Shown: piece after piece, positions 55,538 to 63,426 of the stretch | How the letters are laid out: each line of letters opens with the position of its first letter | Numbering within the stretch: position 1 is the stretch's first letter | Source: Leeia aquatica | GTDB taxonomy: Bacteria > Pseudomonadota > Gammaproteobacteria > Burkholderiales > Leeiaceae | Direction of reading: 5' to 3' | Assembly: GCF_012641365.1 (NCBI RefSeq) | Contig: NZ_JABAIM010000001.1 | Span: forward strand, 1,240,001 to 1,304,000 | Length of the DNA stretch: 64,000 nt | Translations under genes and position numbers: made by a program | Notes under the pieces: model-generated | Told to the model about the DNA's origin: nothing | Seen by the model: only the letters and a program-made list of their open reading frames with translations | The model's database searches: none

Positions 55538-56764
55538 GTGGATAAGCACATGCTGGCCGAACTTGATCTTCGCGATAATCCTTACGCCGAGCAGCGTCGC
55601 AAGGGCTTCCGCTGGCTGAAATTTGATGCGCCGCTGGAAGAAGCCTACCTGGCCTATTTGCTGCAGCGTTATCAATTGCCACGCCGTATTGGCGGCATCA
55701 TCCTGACGCTGGTTTTGCTGTTTTTTCTTGCGCAAGACATTCACTTTGCCCTGACGCATTACGTCCCCACCCTCAGCGGCGCCTTGATAGCGCTGCGCCT
55801 GATCTGCATCGCCGCCATTCAGTGTTGTGCCTGGATTGGTGAGCGGCAAACCTCACCCATGCAAAGTCAGCGCTGGATCATTTATGGTTTGCTCTCGCTG
55901 AGCCTTTGTACGCTGGCGTCTACCTTGCTTTACCAGCCTGTCCTGCTTGGCCTGGGTATCCCGGTGGCGCTGGACACCAATTTTCTGCTGCTGATCGCCA
56001 TTTTCTTTCCGATCGGTCATAACTATTGGAATGCCGTCAAGCTGGCCTTGCTGGTCTGCATCAGCAGCTGGCTCATGTTGGCCCTGATGCTCAGTCCCGA
56101 GGCCATGCCTGATTTCTGGCACCTGCTGCCTTACCAGGTGACGGCCCTGCTGGGTCTGGCTGGCATGCGTTTCTCGCACGATCACGCCACTCGAGCCCAA
56201 TTCCTGACCCGAGGCATCCTGAATCATCTGGCGGGCACGGATGGCTTGACCGGCCTTTTGAACCGTCGGGCTTTTGAGCTGCGCGCGCAGCAATCGTTGC
56301 AGCAGGCTCAGCGTGAACACAAGGGCACGGCGCTGCTCCTGATGGATGTGGATCATTTCAAAGCTTACAACGATCTGTATGGCCACCCGGCTGGCGATCA
56401 GGCGCTACGCCAGATCGGCCAATTGCTGCAGCAGCAGCTGCAGCGTGGTACCGATCTTGCTGCACGTCTGGGGGGTGAGGAATTTGCCATCCTGCTGCAT
56501 GATTGCAGCGCCCAGCATGCACAACAGGTTGCGCGACGTATCATTCATGAAGCCGAGCATCGCCTGGCCATTCCGCATGCCCACTCCAATACGGCGAGCC
56601 ATGTCACCCTCAGCTTGGGCTATGGTCTGGCCGAACCTGGCGAAACCCTGGCGGAACTGTACCAGCGCACGGACTTTGCCTTATACCGTGCCAAATCCAG
56701 CGGTCGCAATCGCGCCGAAGCGGCCACACCCGGCTCGCAGATCCCCTTCCCTTTCAGTGAGTGA
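55538..56764 (+). CDS. Membrane-bound diguanylate cyclase (GGDEF)
   Basis: 408 residues. Five or six hydrophobic segments occupy about residues 50-210, then a GGDEF domain. The active-site motif is GGEEF (312-316) and the RxxD inhibitory site is R303-D306, exactly five residues before it, so product inhibition should operate. The domain opens with GTDGLTGLLNRRAFE and MDVDHFKAYND. The frame starts at GTG 55538; ATG 55550 is an alternative. No known sensory domain was recognised in the membrane part. Confidence 0.92.
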   Translation: MDKHMLAELDLRDNPYAEQRRKGFRWLKFDAPLEEAYLAYLLQRYQLPRRIGGIILTLVLLFFLAQDIHFALTHYVPTLSGALIALRLICIAAIQCCAWIGERQTSPMQSQRWIIYGLLSLSLCTLASTLLYQPVLLGLGIPVALDTNFLLLIAIFFPIGHNYWNAVKLALLVCISSWLMLALMLSPEAMPDFWHLLPYQVTALLGLAGMRFSHDHATRAQFLTRGILNHLAGTDGLTGLLNRRAFELRAQQSLQQAQREHKGTALLLMDVDHFKAYNDLYGHPAGDQALRQIGQLLQQQLQRGTDLAARLGGEEFAILLHDCSAQHAQQVARRIIHEAEHRLAIPHAHSNTASHVTLSLGYGLAEPGETLAELYQRTDFALYRAKSSGRNRAEAATPGSQIPFPFSE

Positions 56765-56815
56765 ATACCTGCCTGGCCCGTTGTGCCACAATGCGCACTT
56801 TTGCGGAGGCACACC

Positions 56816-57394
56816 ATGGATCAAGCTGCGCGCGTCACCATTCCACTGGATAAATCCTGGCGACTGCTCAATCACGGCCCCACCGTGCTGGTCAGCTCCG
56901 CCAGCGGCGACCGCCGCAACGTGATGTCCGCCGCATGGTCGATGCCGCTGGATTTCTCGCCACCCAAGATTGCCATCGTCATCGACAAGGCCACGCTGAC
57001 ACGAGAGCTGGTCGAAGCATCCGGAGAGTTTGCGCTTTGCATCCCGCCTCGCACCCTGGCCGCCTCGGTGGTCTGGGCAGGGCAGCACAGTGGCCGGGAC
57101 GTGCAAGGTGACAAGTTTGCACACGCCGGTCTACGCACCTTCCCGGCCAGCCGGATTGGCGCCCCCTTGATTGAAGATTGCCTGGGCTGGCTGGAATGCA
57201 AGGTCATCAGCGAGCCTGACGTGCAAGGCAAGTACGATCTGTTTCTGGCCGAGGTCGTCTCCGCCCAGGCCGATGCGCGCATCTTCCAGGATGGCCACTG
57301 GCAGCAAGATGCCATGAGCCCTCGCAGCATTCATTACATCGCTGGCGGGCTATTCTTCGAGACCGGCGAGATGTTTGACACGACTCCGCGCTAA
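56816..57394 (+). CDS. Flavin reductase-like FMN-binding protein
   Basis: 192 residues of the flavin-reductase split-barrel family: GPTVLVSSASGDRRNVMSAAWSMPLDFSPPKIAIVIDKATLTRELVEASGEFAL, with GWLECKVI and DLFLAEVV later. Such proteins bind FMN and reduce flavin or act as oxidoreductases. GGAGG lies before ATG 56816; an earlier in-frame ATG lacks one. Substrate unknown. Confidence 0.9.
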   Translation: MDQAARVTIPLDKSWRLLNHGPTVLVSSASGDRRNVMSAAWSMPLDFSPPKIAIVIDKATLTRELVEASGEFALCIPPRTLAASVVWAGQHSGRDVQGDKFAHAGLRTFPASRIGAPLIEDCLGWLECKVISEPDVQGKYDLFLAEVVSAQADARIFQDGHWQQDAMSPRSIHYIAGGLFFETGEMFDTTPR

Positions 57395-58044
57395 GTCCTG
57401 CACCCCCTCCTCCTGTATTTTTTTCTGTTAGCCCGCCACAATGTAGTAACCTGATTGTAATGTGAACGCACCCTCACGCGACCTGACGGTGCAGTCGCCT
57501 GAGGGTACCCGTTTCGCGCAGTCATACCCGTGGCGCATGGCCAGTGGCCTGCAGCGGGTGCGGCAAGGGCTAAAGTTCGTTCCCGAAAATTCATTTGACG
57601 TACTTGTTTGTGTCACACCGCGGCCACGGCCGCCGTTTTGAGCGTCTGGATTTGACCATTTTGCGTCGTGTGCAGACAGAATTCGCCCTCTGGTTTTTTG
57701 GCATCATCGCCAGCGCTTATGCAGCACCATAAGCTGACGTGATAATGTGTGATTTCGCACCTGAAATTTTGTTAAAACAACATCGCTGTCACAAATCTGT
57801 CGCAAAACTTGGCAACAATGGACGCTTTCGCGTCATGCCCATCATGCTGCGCTTGTCTGCTTTTTCATGACACGCGGATGGCATGCCAGGTTGATCGAAA
57901 AGAAACAGGTACTCACCCAATGCAGCCTCAGGGTTGCGGGTTGATGGCACTGCCGGCGCATTCCGGTGGAGCGAACTCAGAATCACAGGTTGCAGTTGCA
58001 GTCGGGTCTGTTTTTCGTGAAAAACTAAAGAGAGGATCAGGAAC
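57395..58044. other. 650-base intergenic region
   Basis: No credible gene; short frames here lack ribosome sites and family features. It holds an imperfect long hairpin at 57471-57505 (CCCTCA and GCGAC pairing with GTCGC and TGAGGG), a PhoB-box match at 57786-57803, and the ribosome site AGAGAGGA before the binding-protein gene. The transcript leader from the predicted promoter would be over 200 bases. Confidence 0.7.
57786..57803 (+). promoter_or_regulatory. PhoB box upstream of the ABC importer operon
   Basis: CTGTCAC-AAAT-CTGTCGC: two direct 7-base repeats with a 4-base A/T spacer, 15 of 18 positions fitting the E. coli pho box (CTGTCAT, A/T-rich 4, CTGTCAT). AACAAT lies about 12 bases downstream as a possible -10, the spacing expected when PhoB replaces the -35. 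Inference: phosphate-starvation control. Confidence 0.65.
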
Positions 58045-59142
58045 ATGAGCAAGATGGGCATCAAGGTCACGCTGCTGGCAGCAGCCATCGGGGCAATCGG
58101 CGCCGCACAGGCTGAGGCACCTGCCAAGCTGGTGGCCGCGGCCAAGGCAGAAGGTGAACTCACCGTGATCGCACTGCCGCACGACTGGTGTGGCTATGGC
58201 GAAGTGATCAGCAGCTTCAAGGCCAAGTATGGTCTGAAGGTGAATGAACTGAACCCGGACGCAGGCTCCGGCGATGAAATCGAAGCCATCAAGGCGAACA
58301 AGGACAACAAGGGTCCGCAAGCACCGGACGTGATCGACGTGGGTCTGTCCTTCGGCCCGCAAGCCAAGGCTGCCGGCCTGATTCAACCGTACAAGGTCAG
58401 CACCTGGAACAGCATCCCGGCTTCCGCCAAGGATGCCGACGGCTTCTGGTATGGCGACTACTACGGCGTGCTGGCTTTCCAGGTGAACACCGACATCATC
58501 AAGAACGTGCCGAAAGACTGGTCCGACCTGCTGAAGCCGGAATACAAGAATGCCGTGGCACTGGCGGGAGATCCGCGTACCGCCAACCAGGCCATCCAGG
58601 GCGTGTTCGCTGCAGGCCTGTCGCAAGCCAAGGGTGACGTGAGCAAGGCTGGCGATGCCGGTCTGAAGTTCTTTGCCCAACTGAACAAGAACGGCAACTT
58701 CGTACCGGTGATCGGCAAGGCCGCCTCGCTGGCCCAAGGCACCACTCCGATCATCATCCGCTGGGACTACAACGCTCTGGCTGACCGCGACACCCTGAAG
58801 GGTAACCCGAAGGTCGCCGTGGTGATCCCGAAGACCGGCGTGGTAGCAGGTGTGTACGTACAGGCCATCAGCGCCTATGCACCGCACCCGAACGCCGCCA
58901 AGCTGTGGATGGAGCATCTGTATTCGGATGAAGGCCAGGTTGCATGGCTGAAGGGCTACTGCCACCCGATCCGCTTCAACGATCTGGCTGCCCGCAAGAA
59001 GATCCCTGCTGACCTGCTGGCCAAGCTGCCGCCGGCTGCTGCTTACAAGGGTGCGCTGTTCCCGACGCTGGAACAGCAGGAAGCCTACAAGGCCGCCATC
59101 ACCAAGCAGTGGGATCAAGTGGTCGGCGCTGCCGTCAAGTAA
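58045..59142 (+). CDS. ABC transporter substrate-binding protein
   Basis: 365 residues with a signal peptide (MSKMGIKVTLLAAAIGAIGA, cleavage near AQA-E). The mature part belongs to the iron/phosphonate/polyamine-type binding group: AKAEGELTVIALPHDWCGYGEVISSFKAKYGLKVNELNPDAGSGDEI, with FWYGDYYGVLAFQVNTDII and GTTPIIIRWDYNALAD. Substrate unknown; PhoB box plus a downstream phosphatase suggest a phosphorus compound such as a phosphate ester or aminoethylphosphonate. AGAGAGGA precedes the ATG. Followed by a hairpin that may favour its own mRNA. Confidence 0.88.
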   Translation: MSKMGIKVTLLAAAIGAIGAAQAEAPAKLVAAAKAEGELTVIALPHDWCGYGEVISSFKAKYGLKVNELNPDAGSGDEIEAIKANKDNKGPQAPDVIDVGLSFGPQAKAAGLIQPYKVSTWNSIPASAKDADGFWYGDYYGVLAFQVNTDIIKNVPKDWSDLLKPEYKNAVALAGDPRTANQAIQGVFAAGLSQAKGDVSKAGDAGLKFFAQLNKNGNFVPVIGKAASLAQGTTPIIIRWDYNALADRDTLKGNPKVAVVIPKTGVVAGVYVQAISAYAPHPNAAKLWMEHLYSDEGQVAWLKGYCHPIRFNDLAARKKIPADLLAKLPPAAAYKGALFPTLEQQEAYKAAITKQWDQVVGAAVK

Positions 59143-59162
59143 CATCCTGCCTTGCAGTGCCT

Positions 59163-59188
59163 CCCTGCCACCCGCCCGGGTGGCAGGG
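59163..59188 (+). promoter_or_regulatory. 11-bp hairpin after the binding-protein gene
   Basis: CCCTGCCACCC, loop GCCC, GGGTGGCAGGG. Perfect stem with no U-tract, 20 bases after the stop. Placement resembles the intercistronic stems that protect binding-protein mRNA and reduce read-through into permeases. Confidence 0.6.
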
Positions 59189-59229
59189 GGTGCTGTCTGT
59201 GTATCACCGCCTCACACAAGGCTGACATC

Positions 59230-60120
59230 ATGGCCGATACCTCTCGGGTTGCTGGTCCCGCTGCGTCTGTTGCAGACCGCAGCTGGCTGAACTGGCTGGG
59301 CGTTGCGCCCTTCCTGCTGTTTGCCCTGCTGTTCCTGATCCTGCCCACCAGTTTGCTGCTGGTCGGTGCCTTTCAGGATGCCCAGGGTCACTTTACGCTG
59401 CAAAACATGCGCAACCTGTTTCAGGAAAACATCCTGAATGCTTATTGGTTGAGCATCCAGATCAGTGCGGCATCTGCCTTCTTTGGCGGCATCATCGGTG
59501 TGCTGATGGCCTGGGCGGCCATTCAGGGCCGTTTGCCAGGCTGGATTCGCCCCACGTTGATGACCTTCAGTGGCGTGGCGTCCAACTTTGCCGGGGTACC
59601 GCTGGCGTTTGCTTTCCTCGCCACCCTGGGCCGCATGGGCTTGGTGACGGTACTGGCGCGCGACTATCTGGATTTTGACCTGTATGGCACCGGTTTCAGC
59701 ATTCTCAGCTTCACCGGGCTGACGCTGACCTACCTGTACTTCCAGATTCCGCTGATGGTGCTGATCATCAGCCCGGCCATCGAAGGCCTGCGCAAGGAAT
59801 GGCGCGAAGCCTGTGACAGCCTGGGGGGCTCCAGTTTCCATTACTGGCGCTACATCGGCCTGCCGGTGCTGTGGCCCAGCATCATGGGCTCTACCCTGCT
59901 GCTGTTCGCCAATGCCTTTGGTGCCATTGCCACCGCCTATGCGCTGACCGGCAGTTCGCTCAACATCATCACCATCCAGCTGTATGCACAGATTCGTGGC
60001 GACGTGCTGCATGACCCCAACCTGGGCTACGCGCTAGCCATGGGCATGGTGATCATCACCGGCCTGTCGAACGCCGGCTACATCTGGCTGCGCTCGCGCT
60101 CTGAAAGGGGTCGCAAATGA
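59230..60120 (+). CDS. ABC transporter permease, first subunit
   Basis: 296 residues with six membrane helices. The ATPase-docking EAA motif is EACDSLGGSSFHYWRYIGLPVLWPSIMG. Related to PotB/PhnU-type permeases. An upstream in-frame start (59152) would run through the hairpin and is rejected; ATG 59230 precedes the first helix. Overlaps the next gene by four bases. Confidence 0.9.
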   Translation: MADTSRVAGPAASVADRSWLNWLGVAPFLLFALLFLILPTSLLLVGAFQDAQGHFTLQNMRNLFQENILNAYWLSIQISAASAFFGGIIGVLMAWAAIQGRLPGWIRPTLMTFSGVASNFAGVPLAFAFLATLGRMGLVTVLARDYLDFDLYGTGFSILSFTGLTLTYLYFQIPLMVLIISPAIEGLRKEWREACDSLGGSSFHYWRYIGLPVLWPSIMGSTLLLFANAFGAIATAYALTGSSLNIITIQLYAQIRGDVLHDPNLGYALAMGMVIITGLSNAGYIWLRSRSERGRK

Positions 60121-60917
60121 AACAGAACCGTATCGGCGCCTGGATCGCCATCATCATCGGCACCCTGTATTTCTTTGTGCCCCTGCTGGCGACCTTCATC
60201 TTCAGCCTGAAGATGCGACGCGATGAGTACAGCTTTGATGCCTATGTGGCGGTATTTACCGATCCACAGTTCCAGGCCACCTTTGGCTACTCTACCCTGC
60301 TGGCCTTGCTGACCATCGTGGTAGGCGTGCTGCTGGTAGTGCCCACCGCCTACTGGGTGACCTTGCGTCTGCCCAAGGCGCGTCCGGTGGTGGAGTTCAT
60401 CACCCTGCTGCCGCTGGTGATCCCGGCCATCGTGATCGTGTTTGGCTATCTGCGCATGTACAACAGCAGCTCCATCCTGCCGATGACCAGCAGCGAGCGC
60501 GCCACCGACATCCTGTTGCTGTGCAGTTACGTCACCCTGTCGCTGCCCTATATGTACCGCTCGATCGACACCGGGCTACGGGCCATTGACGTACGCTCGC
60601 TGACGGAAGCGGCAGAGAGTCTGGGTGCAGGCTGGACCACCATCCTGTTCCGGGTGATTTTCCCCAACATCAAGTCGGCCATCCTGTCCGGTGCCTTCCT
60701 GACCTTTGCCGTCGTCATCGGGGAGTTCACCATGGCCAGCCTGCTGAGCCGCCCGGCCTTTGGCCCTTACCTGCAGCTGATCGGCGCCAACCGCGCCTAT
60801 GAGCCGTCGGCGCTGGCCATCATCGCCTTCATGATTACCTGGGCCTCGATGGGGCTGATCCAGGTGTTTTCACGCAACGCTGGCGCCCTGCGCAGCAAGG
60901 CAGAACAAGGCCACTGA
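60117..60917 (+). CDS. ABC transporter permease, second subunit
   Basis: 266 residues, six helices, starting MKQNRIGAWIAIIIGTLYFFVPLLATFIFS. EAA motif EAAESLGAGWTTILFRVIFPNIKSAILSG. PotC/PhnV-like partner of the preceding permease, coupled by an ATGA overlap. Forms a heterodimeric channel with it. Confidence 0.91.
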   Translation: MKQNRIGAWIAIIIGTLYFFVPLLATFIFSLKMRRDEYSFDAYVAVFTDPQFQATFGYSTLLALLTIVVGVLLVVPTAYWVTLRLPKARPVVEFITLLPLVIPAIVIVFGYLRMYNSSSILPMTSSERATDILLLCSYVTLSLPYMYRSIDTGLRAIDVRSLTEAAESLGAGWTTILFRVIFPNIKSAILSGAFLTFAVVIGEFTMASLLSRPAFGPYLQLIGANRAYEPSALAIIAFMITWASMGLIQVFSRNAGALRSKAEQGH

Positions 60918-60947
60918 GCCAATACACACTGAGAGTGGAATACTGAC

Positions 60948-62015
60948 ATGGCCTTTCTCGAAATCAATCACCTGAAAAAAGCGTTCGGCACCCACACCGT
61001 GGTGCACGATTTCAACATGAATATTGAGCAAGGTGAGTTTGTCACCTTCCTCGGACCGTCCGGCTGCGGCAAGACCACCATCCTGCGCATGGTAGCGGGC
61101 TTTGAGACCCCCAGCAGCGGCCAGATCTGCATGAATGATCTGGACGTGACCCGCTTGCGCCCCAATCAGCGCGACATCGGCATGGTGTTCCAGGCCTACG
61201 CCCTGTTCCCCAACATGACGGTGCGTGAAAACATCGGCTTCAGCCTGAAGATCGCCAAGAAATCGGCAGCGGACATCCGCCAGCGGGTGGACGAAATGCT
61301 GCAGCTGATCAAGCTGCCGCAGCTGGCCGATCGCTACCCCTGGCAGCTCTCCGGTGGCCAGCAGCAGCGGGTGGCGCTGGCACGCGCGCTGGCGGGTGAA
61401 CCCAAGCTGCTGCTGCTGGATGAGCCGCTGTCCGCGCTGGATGCCAAGATTCGCGTGTCCCTGCGCGACGAAATTCGCTCGCTGCAGCGCAAGCTGGGCA
61501 TCACCTCCATTTTCGTGACGCACGATCAGGAAGAAGCCCTCTCCATCTCCGACCGTATCGTGGTGATGAACGAAGGCCGCGCCGAACAGATCGGCACCCC
61601 GTTCGACATCTACAACTATCCCCGCACCCGTTTCGTCGCTTCCTTTGTGGGTACCCTTAATCAGTGGGCGGGGCAGCTGGTGGATGCCAGCACCGGTAAA
61701 GTGCAGCTGGATGGGGTAACACTGACCACCAGTCGCCTGCCCAAATCAGCGGCATCCGCCCTGACCCTGGCACTGCGTCCGGAATCGGTCCGTCTGGGCG
61801 AAGGTGGCGATGGCCGCAATACGCTGGCAGCAACAGTAGAAGACGTCAACTTCCTGGGCGCCGTGGTGCGTATTCGTGCTCGTATCGCTAGCCAGACCGT
61901 CAGCTTTGACCTGTTCAATGATCCGCATCAGCCGCTGCCGCGGCCGGGCGATGCCATCAAGCTGAATTTCTCTTACGACAACCTGCTGGTGCTGGAAGAC
62001 GCACCCGCTGCCTGA
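60948..62015 (+). CDS. ABC transporter ATP-binding protein
   Basis: 355 residues. Walker A GPSGCGKTT (36-44), Q-loop MVFQAYALFPNMTV, signature LSGGQQQR, Walker B LLLLDEPLSALD and switch HDQEEAL are intact. A C-terminal TOBE-type domain (from about 235) resembles PotA/FbpC/PhnT importer ATPases. Energises the two upstream permeases. Confidence 0.95.
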   Translation: MAFLEINHLKKAFGTHTVVHDFNMNIEQGEFVTFLGPSGCGKTTILRMVAGFETPSSGQICMNDLDVTRLRPNQRDIGMVFQAYALFPNMTVRENIGFSLKIAKKSAADIRQRVDEMLQLIKLPQLADRYPWQLSGGQQQRVALARALAGEPKLLLLDEPLSALDAKIRVSLRDEIRSLQRKLGITSIFVTHDQEEALSISDRIVVMNEGRAEQIGTPFDIYNYPRTRFVASFVGTLNQWAGQLVDASTGKVQLDGVTLTTSRLPKSAASALTLALRPESVRLGEGGDGRNTLAATVEDVNFLGAVVRIRARIASQTVSFDLFNDPHQPLPRPGDAIKLNFSYDNLLVLEDAPAA

Positions 62016-62019
62016 CTGC

Positions 62020-62043
62020 CCATCCCGCTGCGAGGCGGGATGG
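62020..62043 (+). promoter_or_regulatory. 9-bp hairpin between the ATPase and HAD genes
   Basis: CCATCCCGC, six-base loop, GCGGGATGG, no U-tract. It may lower read-through into the phosphatase gene or mark an RNA processing point. Confidence 0.5.
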
Positions 62044-62055
62044 CGAGAGACGCCC

Positions 62056-62730
62056 ATGACTGAACTTGCTTTGTTTGACCTTGACCATACGCTGATCCCG
62101 TTTGACAGCTCCCAGGAATGGGGCCGTTACATGATGCAGCAAGATATGGCGCCAGAAGGTTTTGCGGCCCGACTGGACCAGTTTCAGGAAGACTATGTAG
62201 CCGGTACGCTGGACATGGATGCCTACCTGCGCTACTTCGCCGCTCCGCTGGCCAACTACAGCCGCACTGAACTGGACCAGTGGCATGAACGCTTCATGGA
62301 TGCCGTGGTGCGCCCGCAAATCACCGCAGAAGCACGCCAGCTGGTACAGCAGCATCTGGACGCAGGGCACCTGTGTGGCATCGTCACCGCCACCATTGAC
62401 TTCGTCACCCGCCCGATTGCACGTGAATTCGGCGTGAAACACCTGCTGGCGATCACACTGGAAACCGCCAATGGTCAGGAAGACGGCGCGTATACCGGGG
62501 GCTGGGTCGGCATCCCGACCTTCCGCGAAGGCAAGGTCACCCGCAGTGAAATGTGGCTGCAAGACATGGGGCTAAACTGGGACAGCTTTGCAGCGATTCA
62601 CTTCTACAGTGATTCGATGAACGACCTGCCCCTGCTACGCCATGCCAGCCATCCGGTTGCCACCAATCCGGATGCACGCCTGAAGGTGCTGGCCGAGCAA
62701 GAAGGCTGGCCGATCATTCAGTTGTTCTAA
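62056..62730 (+). CDS. HAD-IB family (SerB-like) phosphatase
   Basis: 224 residues. Catalytic DxD is D8-L-D10 in FDLDHTLIPFDS, motif II IVTAT, and motif IV HFYSDSMNDLPLL; the helical cap lies between. No signal peptide, so it acts in the cytoplasm. Forty bases after the importer ATPase, probably one operon: it could release phosphate from the imported compound. SerB itself is not claimed since no serine-pathway gene is near. Confidence 0.9.
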   Translation: MTELALFDLDHTLIPFDSSQEWGRYMMQQDMAPEGFAARLDQFQEDYVAGTLDMDAYLRYFAAPLANYSRTELDQWHERFMDAVVRPQITAEARQLVQQHLDAGHLCGIVTATIDFVTRPIAREFGVKHLLAITLETANGQEDGAYTGGWVGIPTFREGKVTRSEMWLQDMGLNWDSFAAIHFYSDSMNDLPLLRHASHPVATNPDARLKVLAEQEGWPIIQLF

Positions 62731-62742
62731 GCCGCTTCTGGG

Positions 62743-63426
62743 TTAGCCGGGGTGTCCGGCGCTGGCCAGCGGTGCCAGCGCCTGGCACCATCCGGCCAGC
62801 ATCGCCGCAAAGTCCACCTCGGTCACCACGTCCTTGGGCGCACACGCCGCGTAGCGAGCCGCCACTTGCTGCAACCAGCCATACAATTGCTGATCCGCCT
62901 GCAGCAAGGCTTGCCATTGCTCGATCGAAGGTAGCGGTTCGCCAGTCAGCCAGCGCTGCCATTGGCTCAGCCAGCGATAGCGCAAGGTCTCCAGCACCAC
63001 CCACATGAAGTGGCTGCTCCCCACCGGCCCGGCCTGCCAGCCTGGTCGGGTCATTCCGCAGCGCTGCAAACCCGCCTCCAGCTGCCGCACTTGCGCGGTG
63101 GGCCCACCCCAGGCCAGCGGCCAGCCTGCCCACAGCGGATCGGGAGGCAACTGGCTGAGATAAGCCACCCCCGCCTCCGTAAACGCTGCCGCATCGTGGA
63201 TCACCTGTTCGAACCAGCAGTGACGCGCATCAACCACCATGCAGGACTGCAAGGCCAGACTGGGCTGCAACCAGTCCTCATCACCCAGGCGAACAATGAT
63301 GCCCTGACGGGATTGTGCCAGCCAGTGCTGCAGCGCCACTGCATCATTGCAGGGCAAAGCCGTGATCGCGGTGGTCTCAAACCACGCCTGCTGTGCTGCG
63401 CCGGAACGGGTGACGGCTACCCGCAT
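62743..63426 (-). CDS. 6-phosphogluconate-dehydrogenase-like pseudoenzyme
   Basis: 227 residues. Residues 63-160 align by eye with 6PGDH: MVVDARHCWFEQVIHDAAAF matches the IDGGNS-x-F region, the WGG at 106-108 matches the MxGG turn, and GW-x-x-GPVGSSHF (129-140) matches GAGHF before the catalytic Lys. The catalytic Lys becomes W142, the GNS becomes ARHC, the SGG becomes LPPDP, and the Glu of GIEY becomes Arg. The N-terminal Rossmann part is short and lacks GxGxxG. The protein probably folds like the family but cannot catalyse. ATG 63426 follows GGAGG and overlaps the LysR stop by ten bases. Function unknown. Confidence 0.65.
   Translation of the reverse strand: MRVAVTRSGAAQQAWFETTAITALPCNDAVALQHWLAQSRQGIIVRLGDEDWLQPSLALQSCMVVDARHCWFEQVIHDAAAFTEAGVAYLSQLPPDPLWAGWPLAWGGPTAQVRQLEAGLQRCGMTRPGWQAGPVGSSHFMWVVLETLRYRWLSQWQRWLTGEPLPSIEQWQALLQADQQLYGWLQQVAARYAACAPKDVVTEVDFAAMLAGWCQALAPLASAGHPG

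Noticed and set aside
57428-58048. Short frames in the 650-base gap before the importer operon
   Set aside because: No ribosome sites, no recognisable families, biased composition; the region is better read as a regulatory leader.
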